NCBI RefSeq assembly: GCF_003585765.1 | Contig: NZ_CP021236.1 | Span: forward strand, 124,001 to 188,000 | DNA: 64,000 nucleotides | Source: Pontibacter actiniarum | Lineage (GTDB): Bacteria > Bacteroidota > Bacteroidia > Cytophagales > Hymenobacteraceae | Direction: 5' to 3' | Shown: piece by piece, positions 1 through 7,751 of the stretch | How positions within the stretch are numbered: position 1 is the first letter of the stretch | How the letters are laid out: each line of letters opens with the position of its first letter | The notes under the pieces: generated by a model | Told to the model about the DNA's origin: nothing | The model's database searches: none | The model's input: only the letters and a program-made list of their open reading frames with translations | Position numbers and translations under genes: made by a program

Positions 1-1
1 G

Positions 2-433
2 GCCGACTTCTTTTTCACCTCCTGCCCTACGATCTGCCCTAAAATGAAAAGCCAGATGCTGCGCGTGTACGACAAATACAAAGGCAACGAACATGTCAAG
101 TTCCTCTCTCATTCCATCGACCCGGCCCACGACACCGTTGCCGTATTGAAGGACTATGCCGATCGTCTTGGAGTGGATTCAGACAAATGGCACTTTATCA
201 CCGGCGACAGAGAGGCCATCTTTGACATTGCCCAGAACAGCTACATGACCAGTGCCCTGGAGGACGAGAATGAGCCCGGCGGTTTGGTGCATAGCGGCGC
301 TTTTCTGTTGATAGACTCCCAGCGAAGGGTGAGGGGCCATTACGACGGCACAAAACCAGAGGAAGTGGACCAACTGATGCAGGACATAGACCTGCTGCTG
401 GAAGAGGAAAAAAAGACAAGTGACGAAGGGTAG
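2..433 (+). CDS. SCO1/SenC-family copper chaperone, C-terminal part
   Basis: The frame is already open at base 2, so the N-terminus, normally a membrane anchor or lipobox, lies outside the window. The first visible residues carry the thioredoxin-fold metal site Cys-Pro-Thr-Ile-Cys-Pro (visible residues 8-13), and the third ligand His is at about visible residue 97 in Val-His-Ser-Gly. SCO proteins bind copper on the outer face of the inner membrane and deliver it to, or reduce thiols of, the CuA site of cytochrome oxidase; some act in copper homeostasis. The gene sits 23 bp before a cytochrome c lipoprotein and opens a copper cluster, which favours a metal-handling role. An ATG at 44 lies after the metal site, so it is an internal Met. 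Confidence 0.9.
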   Translation, partial: ADFFFTSCPTICPKMKSQMLRVYDKYKGNEHVKFLSHSIDPAHDTVAVLKDYADRLGVDSDKWHFITGDREAIFDIAQNSYMTSALEDENEPGGLVHSGAFLLIDSQRRVRGHYDGTKPEEVDQLMQDIDLLLEEEKKTSDEG

Positions 434-456
434 TTCATCAGATAACTGTACACCAC

Positions 457-855
457 ATGAAAAGAATACTTCTCTTTAGCCTCGCCTCTCTTCTGCTGAT
501 CGGCTTAACGGCGGGATGTCAGCGGGAAAGCGAATCTGAGAGTCTTTACCAGGCTAACTGCATGAGCTGCCATGGAGTGAATGGAGAAGGGCTGAAGCGT
601 TTAGTCCCCCCATTGGCTGGTTCCGATTTCATACAGGAATATCCTGACAAGCTGGCCTGCATCATCAGACACGGGTTGGAGGGCAAGGTCGTAGTCAACG
701 GAGTCATGTATCACCACCCCATGCCAGGCAATAAAAAGCTGTCTGAGGTGGACATTGCCAATATCATCAATTACATCAACAAAAGCTGGTACAAGGGAAA
801 GTCCTTTGTTACCCCAAAGGAAGTAGAAAGACAACTTCAGGCATGCAATAACTAA
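457..855 (+). CDS. cytochrome c lipoprotein (class I, single haem)
   Basis: A 132-residue protein with a lipoprotein signal peptide (lipobox ending at Cys21) and one haem-binding site Cys-Met-Ser-Cys-His at residues 35-39. A plausible distal ligand is Met90, followed by Pro, in the stretch His-His-Pro-Met-Pro. The size and the Gly-Glu-Gly after the haem site fit small cbb3-subunit-III or cytochrome c6-like domains. It should sit in the periplasm, tethered to a membrane, and pass electrons. It follows the SCO gene closely and precedes the HMA-AraC regulator, so the three may be one transcript. Its electron partner cannot be told from sequence; the two multicopper oxidases in this window are possible but unproven partners. 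Confidence 0.87.
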   Translation: MKRILLFSLASLLLIGLTAGCQRESESESLYQANCMSCHGVNGEGLKRLVPPLAGSDFIQEYPDKLACIIRHGLEGKVVVNGVMYHHPMPGNKKLSEVDIANIINYINKSWYKGKSFVTPKEVERQLQACNN

Positions 856-868
856 ACATCACTAGTCG

Positions 869-1432
869 ATGAAAGGAACTACTTTTCAAATAAAAAACAT
901 GGTGTGTCCCCGCTGCATCACGGTGATCAGCAGTGAGCTGGATGCGCTGGGTGTGCAGTATGAGATAGACAGGCTGGGGGAAATCACCCTTTTTGATCCT
1001 GATCAGGTGGACATGGCCGCCGTGAAGCAGGTGCTGGCAAAACATGACTTTGAGCTGATCCAGGATAAGGACGAGCAGCTTGTGGAGCAGGTGAAGCTGG
1101 CCGTGCTGGACCTCGTGCAGGGAAATGTTGTGACTAATCTCCGCAATTCGGACTACATCGCAGAACGTGTCGGCCAGTCCTACAGTGCCTTAAGCAAGAC
1201 CTTCTCCAGGCGGGAAAATGTAACAATTGAAAAGTACATCATCCTGCAAAAAATAGAGAAGGTGAAGGAGCTGCTGGAGTACGGGGAGCTGAACCTGAGC
1301 GAGATAGCCCGCAAGCTCGGCTACAGCAGCGTGCACCACCTGTCCAACCAGTTCAAGTCCGTGACCGGACTGACGGTGAACCAGTACAAGGAGTCCGAAG
1401 ACAGGGAGAGAAGCTCGTTGGGGAAAGCATGA
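869..1432 (+). CDS. HMA-like / AraC fusion regulator
   Basis: A 187-residue one-component regulator. The N-terminal 65 or so residues look like a ferredoxin-fold heavy-metal-associated domain with Cys-Pro-Arg-Cys at residues 13-16 (Met-Val-Cys-Pro-Arg-Cys). The C-terminal 110 residues form the two helix-turn-helix units of an AraC/XylS DNA-binding domain, ending in the typical Phe-Lys-x-Val-Thr-Gly then Asn-Gln-Tyr-Lys. No signal peptide is present, so it acts in the cytosol. The architecture suggests direct sensing of Cu(I) or a related soft metal by the CxxC pair with control of nearby genes; this is inference. A close paralogue is at 38408-38995 and a 3' fragment of another at 53656-53823. 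Confidence 0.85.
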   Translation: MKGTTFQIKNMVCPRCITVISSELDALGVQYEIDRLGEITLFDPDQVDMAAVKQVLAKHDFELIQDKDEQLVEQVKLAVLDLVQGNVVTNLRNSDYIAERVGQSYSALSKTFSRRENVTIEKYIILQKIEKVKELLEYGELNLSEIARKLGYSSVHHLSNQFKSVTGLTVNQYKESEDRERSSLGKA

Positions 1433-1441
1433 GGCGAAATC

Positions 1442-1470
1442 TTGTACATTTCATCCGGAATCCTGTACAA
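1442..1470. promoter_or_regulatory. inverted repeat TTGTACA-N15-TGTACAA, candidate operator
   Basis: Two 7-base arms, 1442-1448 and 1464-1470, lie just after the HMA-AraC gene and about 80 bases before the Met/Cys-rich gene at 1551. Position and symmetry suggest a regulator site, possibly for the adjacent AraC protein. A single TTGTACA copy also occurs near 57339, upstream of the four-helix protein at 57371. No U-run follows, so it does not look like a terminator. Confidence 0.35.
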
Positions 1471-1550
1471 CGAGAAGCTCTTTTTTTGGGTTTACTATAC
1501 TAAGGATGCCAAGGTAGGCGTCCAGATAACCAACCTTAAAAAAACAGATT

Positions 1551-1895
1551 ATGAAGACTAAAATGAAAATGTTGCTTGCCGTACTTTCCGTGGCCCTGCT
1601 GATGGTGTTCTCGTTCAACGTGTTCTCGCAAGGGAACAAACCGGTGCAGGACGATAAAAGCAAGAAGTCGGGCTGCATGGCCATGATGCAGGATGAGGCC
1701 CAGATGAAAGACTGTATGGCCATGATGGGTAAAGACATGGAAAAATGCATGGCTATGATGGAAGGCAAAGAGATGAAAGAGATGTGCGCCAATATGATGG
1801 CCTCCATGAAGAAAGGCTCTTCCATGTGCAACATGAGCGGCATGATGGGAGAAGAACACAAGAAAGCAACAGAGCAGGATATTAAGAAGCTCTAA
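1551..1895 (+). CDS. secreted Met/Cys-rich protein, putative copper binder
   Basis: A 114-residue protein with a Sec signal peptide (Lys-rich start, hydrophobic core, Phe-Ser-Gln cleavage region near residue 27). The mature part is very rich in Met and carries Cys-Met-Ala-Met-Met three times at about 14-residue spacing, then further Met-Cys pairs. Met and Cys clusters like these bind Cu(I) or Ag(I) in periplasmic proteins such as those of the cop and cus systems. No named family was recognised. A similarly Met-rich lipoprotein lies at 7915-8412. Export to the periplasm and metal buffering are inferred from composition and context. Confidence 0.75.
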   Translation: MKTKMKMLLAVLSVALLMVFSFNVFSQGNKPVQDDKSKKSGCMAMMQDEAQMKDCMAMMGKDMEKCMAMMEGKEMKEMCANMMASMKKGSSMCNMSGMMGEEHKKATEQDIKKL

Positions 1896-2085
1896 TGAGG
1901 TGTGGCAGGCTACTGCCGGGGCAGGCAGATGCCTTCAGCTAGAATGGCATTTGAAAGGAAATAAAACAGAGGGGGCGCTGGTTTCAGTTGTTTGTCTGGC
2001 TACCCTCTCTGCCCGCCCCTATTTGAATTGCATCAGCCAGGCTAAACAATGTCAACAATAGTTTTTAACTTAAAATATTATAATT

Positions 2086-2292
2086 ATGGAATTTTTTGGA
2101 TTTAGTTTTTTCTGTACCCTGCTGTTTGCAGGCGTGATTTTTATCCTGCTCTACGAGCTGTTCTCTCCCTCTAAAGACGGTGGAAAAGAAAGCCCGCTGG
2201 ATGTGCTGCGTAAGAAGTACGCCTCCTTTGAGATGAGCACAGAAGCCTACGAAGAGCGCAGAGAGGTGCTTGAGCGGGACTTAAAGAAATAA
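2086..2292 (+). CDS. small SHOCT-domain membrane protein
   Basis: A 68-residue protein with one N-terminal transmembrane helix (about residues 5-25) and a C-terminal stretch matching the SHOCT pattern: Pro-Leu-Asp-Val-Leu-Arg-Lys-Lys-Tyr-Ala, then Tyr-Glu-Glu-Arg-Arg-Glu. SHOCT segments are short oligomerisation modules found at the ends of many membrane proteins. It lies between the Met/Cys-rich protein and the four-helix copper protein and is followed by a strong hairpin terminator. Small SHOCT proteins are common in bacterial metal-resistance clusters, but the role here is unknown. Confidence 0.72.
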   Translation: MEFFGFSFFCTLLFAGVIFILLYELFSPSKDGGKESPLDVLRKKYASFEMSTEAYEERREVLERDLKK

Positions 2293-2304
2293 CATGTGTT
2301 ACCC

Positions 2305-2336
2305 AAAGCCTGCCTGCTCAGGCAGGCTTTTCATTT
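2305..2336 (+). terminator. rho-independent terminator after the SHOCT gene
   Basis: Stem AAAGCCTGCCT / AGGCAGGCTTT (2305-2315 and 2320-2330) with a four-base loop, followed by a short T-rich run. It begins 12 bases after the stop codon of the SHOCT gene. Confidence 0.75.
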
Positions 2337-2374
2337 ATACTTTAACTAATTTTTAACCTATAAACTTTTGAACT

Positions 2375-2734
2375 ATGAATCACGAATTAGAGAACAACAG
2401 CAACCACAAAGACTTACTCCGAATTCTTGCCGAGTGTGGTGCAGAGTGCGATGTAACTTTTAATGCCAGCCTAGACAATGACAGAACAGATGAGCTGACA
2501 CGTGTTATCAGGCTGTGCCGGGACTGCGCCAATATATGTTACGCCACGGCCAGATTTGTGGGCTCGGACTCCGAGCACGCTAGACACCTTGCCAGAGAGT
2601 GCGCGGAGATCTGTAGAAGCTGTGCAGAAGCATGTGAAAATAATGTAGATAAAGAGCACGAGTGCAAGCCATGCGCCAAAATCTGCCGTGCATGCGAGGA
2701 AGCCTGCAGGAGCTTTGCAGGGGTGGAAGCTTAG
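2375..2734 (+). CDS. four-helix-bundle copper-binding protein (Csp/DUF326 type)
   Basis: A 119-residue cytosolic protein with many Cys residues spaced as Cys-x3-Cys and Cys-x2-Cys along predicted helices, e.g. Cys-Gly-Ala-Glu-Cys near residues 21-25 and Cys-Arg-Asp-Cys near 48-51. This is the layout of four-helix copper storage proteins, whose Cys side chains point into the bundle and hold many Cu(I) ions. There is no signal peptide, so it matches the cytosolic Csp3-like form rather than exported Csp1. Two relatives occur at 52477-52794 (minus) and 57371-57721. It is flanked by terminators on both sides, so it is probably a single-gene unit. Confidence 0.88.
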   Translation: MNHELENNSNHKDLLRILAECGAECDVTFNASLDNDRTDELTRVIRLCRDCANICYATARFVGSDSEHARHLARECAEICRSCAEACENNVDKEHECKPCAKICRACEEACRSFAGVEA

Positions 2735-2760
2735 TTCTTTTCCTTCTTCCTGAATCAGAA

Positions 2761-2797
2761 AATAAAGGCCTGCCTACACAGGCAGGCCTTTATTTTT
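2761..2797 (+). terminator. rho-independent terminator after the four-helix gene
   Basis: A perfect 15-bp stem (2761-2775 with 2780-2794), ACAC loop, G+C-rich core GGCCTGCCT and a trailing T run. This is one of the clearest terminators in the window. The stem starts and ends A/T-rich, so it could also work in the opposite direction. Confidence 0.88.
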
Positions 2798-2928
2798 TCG
2801 GGTAAAGTGACGCGAGCCTTTTTCCTTATTGTGTATAACCTTGTCACAAGCCGGAGAGTTTAAATTAAAAGGTAATAACTCGGTATAAATCAAGATGGTA
2901 GGAGCTACTTCATAAAAAATAAAGTAAA

Positions 2929-3609
2929 ATGAAAAAGGTAATGGCTAAGTCAACATATTTCGCGATGACTGCCCTGGCACTCTTCGTTTTTTTTGGGTGT
3001 GGTAGTAAAAATGAGAAGGTGGCAGAGAATGCAGATGACCCGATGGAAGTGCATGAAAAGATGGACATGGACTATACAATAATTGATGACTCTATCAGGA
3101 AAAGCGAGATTCCGATCAGCGCATTTGTAGCGGAAGATTCTTTACACTTTAGCCAGGAAACCCCGGCAGCGTTCAAGCAGCAGCTCAATAAGGTTCTAGA
3201 TGCTTACCTCGTTCTAAATGAAAGCCTGGTGGCAGCAGATGAAAAACAGGTGGAGAACGCAAGCACAAGTATGATGTCGGCGCTGCTTGAAGTAAACGAT
3301 GGGATGCTAAAGGGCAGTGCCCATGATTACTGGAAAGAGAAGAAGTTCTTTTTGATGGACCATGTGGAGCTTTGTAAGGAGGCCGACACGGTGGAGGGAA
3401 AAAGGGAGAATTTCGCCTTTATCTCCGAGGCGATGATAAAGGCCGTAGATGTTTTCGGAGCAGGCCGGCAAACGCTGTTCGTCCAATACTGCCCCATGGC
3501 AAACGGCAACAAGGGGGCCTACTGGTTGAGCGAGTCAAAGATAAACCGGAACCCTTACATGGGATCGCAAATGCTGACCTGCGGTGAGACAAAAGGCACC
3601 CTCAATTGA
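2929..3609 (+). CDS. DUF3347-domain lipoprotein
   Basis: A 226-residue lipoprotein (lipobox ending Phe-Gly-Cys near residue 24). The region from about residue 75 to the end matches DUF3347, including the C-terminal signature Tyr-Cys-Pro-Met-Ala, Tyr-Trp-Leu-Ser and Asn-Pro-Tyr-Met-Gly with a final Cys-Gly. DUF3347 domains are found alone or joined to CusB-type adaptors and probably bind Cu or Ag in the periplasm through the Cys-Pro-Met and Met-x-x-Cys residues. A shorter paralogue is at 36865-37497 in the Cus operon. The gene stands alone between a terminator and a decayed copZ. Confidence 0.83.
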   Translation: MKKVMAKSTYFAMTALALFVFFGCGSKNEKVAENADDPMEVHEKMDMDYTIIDDSIRKSEIPISAFVAEDSLHFSQETPAAFKQQLNKVLDAYLVLNESLVAADEKQVENASTSMMSALLEVNDGMLKGSAHDYWKEKKFFLMDHVELCKEADTVEGKRENFAFISEAMIKAVDVFGAGRQTLFVQYCPMANGNKGAYWLSESKINRNPYMGSQMLTCGETKGTLN

Positions 3610-3632
3610 GGTCCATGCACGGGATTGAGACT

Positions 3633-3779
3633 ATGTGCTCGGGATGTCCGTTTTACACTATAAAATTTGAGTGTAGCGGCTGCGTTCAATAAAGTTACTT
3701 CCGTTGACTGAACGTGCACACGAAGCAACAAAGGGATAATAGAGGCAGTTAAGAAAGCAGGATTCAACTATAAGAACTT
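3633..3779 (+). pseudogene. decayed copZ-like HMA gene
   Basis: An ATG at 3633 starts a 19-codon frame that contains Ile-Lys-Phe-Glu-Cys-Ser-Gly-Cys-Val and stops at 3690-3692. This matches the start of the intact CopZ at 24537 (Phe-Lys-Thr-Asn-Ile-Asn-Cys-Gly-Gly-Cys-Val). After a frameshift the next residues read Lys-Val-Thr-Ser-Val-Asp, like the Lys-Val-Thr-Pro-Val of CopZ. The end reads Ile-Glu-Ala-Val-Lys-Lys-Ala-Gly-Phe, like the CopZ C-terminus. At least one frameshift and one stop break the frame. The remnant lies directly before copA, where a chaperone gene often sits. Confidence 0.7.
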
Positions 3780-3785
3780 AAAACA

Positions 3786-6023
3786 ATGCCAGCAGTAGCA
3801 GAAAAACTAATAGCAAAAGACAGGTATGAAATTGAGGGCATGACCTGTGCCTCCTGCGCCAACAGCGTCGAGAGCATACTCTCCCACGTGGAGGGCGTGA
3901 AGTCGGCCAGCGTAAACTTCGCTGATTCCAGCGTTTTGGTGGAGCATGAGCCGGATGTGGCCACTCCCGAAAAGCTACAGGCGGCTGTTGAGGAAATAGG
4001 CTACAGCCTGATCATAAACCAAAAGGCGGGTGAAGAGAACCGTGAGGAGCGGGAAGAAGAGAAGCTTCGTGACGCCAAGGTTAAATTGATCGTGGCCTCA
4101 GTGCTTTCCATTCCTGTGCTCCTGATCGCCATGGTCTTTCCAGCAATCCCCTATGCGGACTGGATCATGTTGGTACTCACGACACCGGTGGTAGTCTGGA
4201 GCGGCAGAGATTTTTTCATTATAGCCTACAAGAGAGCCAAGAACTTTTCCGCCAACATGGACACACTCATCGCGTTGGGTACGGGAGCGGCCTTCCTCTT
4301 CAGTGTTTTTAACACTTTTTTCCCCGGTTACCTGAGAAGCAGGGGCCTGGAGCCGCATGTGTATTATGAGGTGGCAGCCATCATCGTAGCCCTGATCCTG
4401 CTGGGCAGGTACTTTGAAGAAAGGGCCAAGTCCCGCACATCCGCCGCCATTAAGAAATTGATAAACCTTGGTGTGAAGACTGCAAGGGTTATCCGTGGGG
4501 GTATAGAACTGGAGGTCCCGATTGGAGAGGTAGAAAAGGGAGACCTTATCCTGATCAGGCCGGGAGAGAAGGTGCCAGTAGACGGGAAGATCACCGAAGG
4601 TAAGTCTGTTCTGGACGAGAGCATGATCACAGGTGAATCACTTCCTGTGGAGAAAGAAGCCGGCGACACCGTCATTGGAGGCACTATCAATAGGACAGGA
4701 AGCTTTAAGATGGTGGCCGAACGGGTAGGCAGTGAAACCATGCTGGCCCAGATCATCAGGCTGGTGCAGGAGGCCCAGGGTAGCAAAGCCCCTATCCAAA
4801 AACTGGTTGACCGTATATCTGCTGTCTTTGTACCTATAGTGATTGTCATTGCCATTTTGAGTTTTGCCGCCTGGAGTGTGTGGGGGCCTGAACCCGAAGT
4901 GACCTACGCCATGATAGCCGCGGTAACCGTGCTCATCATCGCCTGCCCCTGCGCACTGGGATTGGCAACACCCACCGCTATCATGGTCGGTATTGGCAAA
5001 GGAGCAGAGCATGGTATCCTGATAAAGGATGCAGAGAGCCTGGAGCTGGCGCATAAACTCAAAGCGATTATTCTGGACAAGACAGGAACGATTACGCAGG
5101 GCAAGCCAGTGGTGACGGATGTTCTTTGGGATCTTTCCCCTGCTGCAAGAAACGAGGTCTCCCATGTTGTGTATGCGATAGAATCTCAGTCAGAACACCC
5201 GCTGGCGCAGGCTGTGGTAAACCGCCTGAAGCCGGAGGGCCTTCAGGCGGTTATACTGGACAGCTTTGATAGCGTGACAGGGAAAGGGGTAAAGGCCAGC
5301 TACAACGGCAAGCGGTACCTGATCGGTAACAGAAGACTGCTGGATGAAAACAGTGTAAGGACTTCACCTTTCCTGCTGGAGAGAGTGGAGGAGTTAAGCA
5401 GGGAGGCGAAGACCATTATTTATGTAGCGGAGGAGGAGAAGGCTATAGCCGTTATCGCCATTGCAGATACGATCAAAGAAACCTCGAAGGCAGCCATTGC
5501 CGCCCTGCAACAGATGGGACTGGAGGTGCATATGTTGACAGGGGATAACCGCCAGACAGCAGAGGCCATTGGCCAGCAGGCTGGAGTAGATCAAATCAAA
5601 GCAGAGGTGTTGCCTGCCGATAAAGCCGCCTATATCAAAGAACTTCAGGCTAAAGGGCTGAAAGTAGCCATGGTGGGAGACGGCATCAACGACTCACCCG
5701 CCCTGGCACAGGCAGACGTAGGCATTGCCATGGGAACGGGAACGGACATCGCCATCGAGAGCGCTGAGATAACACTTATTAAAGGGGATTTGGAGGATAT
5801 TGTAACTGCGATCAAGCTCTCCAGGGAAACTGTAAAGACGATACGGCAAAACCTGTTCTGGGCCTTTATCTATAATGTGACGGGGATTCCGATTGCGGCA
5901 GGAGTACTGTACCCTTTCACGGGCTTTCTGCTGAACCCGATGTTTGCAGCGGCGGCTATGGCGTTCAGTTCCGTTTCGGTGGTTACAAACAGCCTGCGGC
6001 TGAAAGCGAAGACCTTTAAATAG
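3786..6023 (+). CDS. copA: CopA, Cu(I)/Ag(I)-exporting P1B-1 ATPase
   Basis: A 745-residue P-type ATPase that pumps Cu(I) or Ag(I) from the cytosol across the inner membrane. One N-terminal HMA domain carries Met-Thr-Cys-Ala-Ser-Cys (Cys21, Cys24). The actuator motif Thr-Gly-Glu-Ser is at about 282-285, the membrane ion site Cys-Pro-Cys at 387-389, the phosphorylated Asp431 in Asp-Lys-Thr-Gly-Thr, and the hinge Gly-Asp-Gly-Ile-Asn-Asp near 632. The last helices hold the Tyr-Asn and Ser-Ser residues typical of P1B-1 pumps. Length is normal for the family. It follows the decayed copZ and precedes the MBL/rhodanese gene by 26 bp, suggesting co-transcription. A second copy is at 24859-27138. Confidence 0.96.
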   Translation: MPAVAEKLIAKDRYEIEGMTCASCANSVESILSHVEGVKSASVNFADSSVLVEHEPDVATPEKLQAAVEEIGYSLIINQKAGEENREEREEEKLRDAKVKLIVASVLSIPVLLIAMVFPAIPYADWIMLVLTTPVVVWSGRDFFIIAYKRAKNFSANMDTLIALGTGAAFLFSVFNTFFPGYLRSRGLEPHVYYEVAAIIVALILLGRYFEERAKSRTSAAIKKLINLGVKTARVIRGGIELEVPIGEVEKGDLILIRPGEKVPVDGKITEGKSVLDESMITGESLPVEKEAGDTVIGGTINRTGSFKMVAERVGSETMLAQIIRLVQEAQGSKAPIQKLVDRISAVFVPIVIVIAILSFAAWSVWGPEPEVTYAMIAAVTVLIIACPCALGLATPTAIMVGIGKGAEHGILIKDAESLELAHKLKAIILDKTGTITQGKPVVTDVLWDLSPAARNEVSHVVYAIESQSEHPLAQAVVNRLKPEGLQAVILDSFDSVTGKGVKASYNGKRYLIGNRRLLDENSVRTSPFLLERVEELSREAKTIIYVAEEEKAIAVIAIADTIKETSKAAIAALQQMGLEVHMLTGDNRQTAEAIGQQAGVDQIKAEVLPADKAAYIKELQAKGLKVAMVGDGINDSPALAQADVGIAMGTGTDIAIESAEITLIKGDLEDIVTAIKLSRETVKTIRQNLFWAFIYNVTGIPIAAGVLYPFTGFLLNPMFAAAAMAFSSVSVVTNSLRLKAKTFK

Positions 6024-6049
6024 ATATTGAACAAGCGAAATTAAAAGAG

Positions 6050-7405
6050 ATGTATATAGAACGGTTTTATGACGAGGGCCTGGCCCATGCCTCCTATGCA
6101 GTGCTAAGTGAGAAGCAGGTTGCTTTTGTGGATCCGGCCCGGGACCCGCAGCCATACTTGAGCTTTGCTGAACGGCACGGCGCAAAAGTCGTGGCAGTTG
6201 TGGAAACGCACCTGCACGCGGACTTTGTGAGCGGCCACCTCGAGATTCGTGATATAGCAAACGCTCCTGTCTATGTCAGCCAACTGGCAGAAGCCACTTA
6301 CCCCCACACTGCCTTTGACCAGGGCGATGAGATTACGGTGGGGGAAATAGCACTCAAAGCACTTAACACGCCCGGCCATTCCCCGGACAGCATCAGCATT
6401 CTGGTGCTAGATGAACAGGGGAGAGAGCAGGCCGTGTTCTCAGGGGATACCTTATTTGTGGGAGACGTAGGCAGGCCAGACCTGCGGGAAGATTCCAATG
6501 ATTCCCGCACAAGACGGGAGGACATGGCAAGGCAGCTCTACCACTCTACCCGTCAGGTGCTCATGCAGCTGGATAAGGACGTAAAGGTGTATCCGGCGCA
6601 TGGCGCTGGCTCCCTCTGTGGGAAGAGCATCAGCAGCGAACTCTCAAGCACCATAGGGCAGGAAGCCGCGCACAATTACGCGCTTCAGCCCATGTCAGAA
6701 GATGCCTTTGTCCAGGTACTGCTAAAAGAACAGCCTTACATACCAAAGTACTTTAGCCATGATGTTGCTTGGAACAGAAGAGGAGCCGGCGCTTTTAAAA
6801 AATGCGTGGAGGCAGTGCCCCGGCTAAACAAGTATGCCTCACTTCAGCAGGATGTCCTGTTGGTAGACACACGCCCAGAGTGGCAGTTCAAGGCAGGACA
6901 CCTTCCTGGCGCTATCAACATCATGGACGGGAAGGAGTTCGAGACGTGGCTGGGCTCCCTTATAGGACCGGAAGAAGAGTTCTATTTGTTGGCGGAAAAC
7001 GAGGAAGCCCTGGAAGTCCTGATCCGGAAGGCAGCAAAAATAGGTTATGAGCAAAACATCAAAGGAGCCTTGCAGGTGCCGACCTGTGGACAGCAGCCCA
7101 GCTCAAAGATAGACCTTGGTGCGTTTCGGGAACACCCGCAAGACTTTACCATCGTGGACCTGCGTAACGAATCAGAGGTAAAGAAAGATGAGATTTTCAA
7201 GGATGCTGTCCACATCCCTCTGCCAGAGCTGCCTGGCAGGGCGAGTGAGATCAGGAAAGATAAACCCGTGGTGGTCCACTGCGCGAGCGGCTACCGATCA
7301 GCCATCGGGGCGAGTATTTTGGAGAAGGTTGTCGATGCCCCCGTTTATGACCTAGGGGAGGCGGTGAAGGAATTTAAGCAGCCGATAGTCAAAGCTGCTG
7401 AATAG
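6050..7405 (+). CDS. MBL-fold persulfide dioxygenase-like enzyme with two rhodanese domains
   Basis: A 451-residue cytosolic protein. The N-terminal 235 residues form a glyoxalase-II-like metallo-beta-lactamase fold with the metal motif His54-x-His56-x-Asp58 and His63. It resembles ETHE1/CstB-type persulfide dioxygenases, which oxidise glutathione or CoA persulfide to sulfite. Two rhodanese domains follow. The first (about 250-345) lacks an obvious catalytic Cys; the second (355-450) has Cys411 in His-Cys-Ala-Ser-Gly-Tyr-Arg-Ser. It lies between copA and an HMA gene, so a link between sulfide/persulfide stress and copper seems likely. The exact substrate cannot be read from sequence. Confidence 0.88.
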   Translation: MYIERFYDEGLAHASYAVLSEKQVAFVDPARDPQPYLSFAERHGAKVVAVVETHLHADFVSGHLEIRDIANAPVYVSQLAEATYPHTAFDQGDEITVGEIALKALNTPGHSPDSISILVLDEQGREQAVFSGDTLFVGDVGRPDLREDSNDSRTRREDMARQLYHSTRQVLMQLDKDVKVYPAHGAGSLCGKSISSELSSTIGQEAAHNYALQPMSEDAFVQVLLKEQPYIPKYFSHDVAWNRRGAGAFKKCVEAVPRLNKYASLQQDVLLVDTRPEWQFKAGHLPGAINIMDGKEFETWLGSLIGPEEEFYLLAENEEALEVLIRKAAKIGYEQNIKGALQVPTCGQQPSSKIDLGAFREHPQDFTIVDLRNESEVKKDEIFKDAVHIPLPELPGRASEIRKDKPVVVHCASGYRSAIGASILEKVVDAPVYDLGEAVKEFKQPIVKAAE

Positions 7406-7439
7406 AAAACTAATTATGTTAAACCTTAATATAGCAACC

Positions 7440-7742
7440 ATGGAAAATGAAAAGCAAAATTATAACCGGAGCCAATCGGGCAATGTGGTAGAAGAAACTT
7501 TCCCTGTGCAGGGCATGACCTGCGGTGGATGCGCCAACGGGGTGCAGCGGTCGCTGACGAAGCTGGAGGGCGTAAAGTCGGTAGAGGTAAGCCTTGCCGA
7601 CGCATCGGCAAGAGTGGCCTATGACCCAGGTGCGGTGTCGCCTGAGCAGATGCAGCAGGCAGTGGAGAACGCTGGCTTCAGGTTCGGCAAGAGCGAAGGC
7701 GAAGAATCGGACAAGTCGGAACGTTCCGGCGGTTGCTGCTAA
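7440..7742 (+). CDS. HMA-domain protein with C-terminal Gly-Gly-Cys-Cys
   Basis: A 100-residue soluble protein with one heavy-metal-associated domain, Gly-Met-Thr-Cys-Gly-Gly-Cys (Cys28, Cys31), an acidic/Ser-rich linker and a terminal Gly-Gly-Cys-Cys. It probably carries Cu(I) in the cytosol to or from CopA. The chosen ATG at 7440 follows an A-rich leader ending AACC; an in-frame ATG at 7416 would add eight residues. The Cys-Cys tail is unusual for CopZ-type chaperones and may give a second metal or thiol site. It is the last gene of the copA-MBL unit, 34 bp after the MBL stop. Confidence 0.83.
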   Translation: MENEKQNYNRSQSGNVVEETFPVQGMTCGGCANGVQRSLTKLEGVKSVEVSLADASARVAYDPGAVSPEQMQQAVENAGFRFGKSEGEESDKSERSGGCC

Positions 7743-7751
7743 AAGCTAAAA

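Noticed and set aside
1451..1861. Minus-strand frame opposite the Met/Cys-rich gene
   Set aside because: It arises from the antisense of repeated Met codons; no leader or motif supports it.
2305..2336. Possible riboswitch-like structure before the four-helix gene
   Set aside because: The hairpin follows the SHOCT gene directly and has a simple terminator shape; no aptamer-like region is seen.
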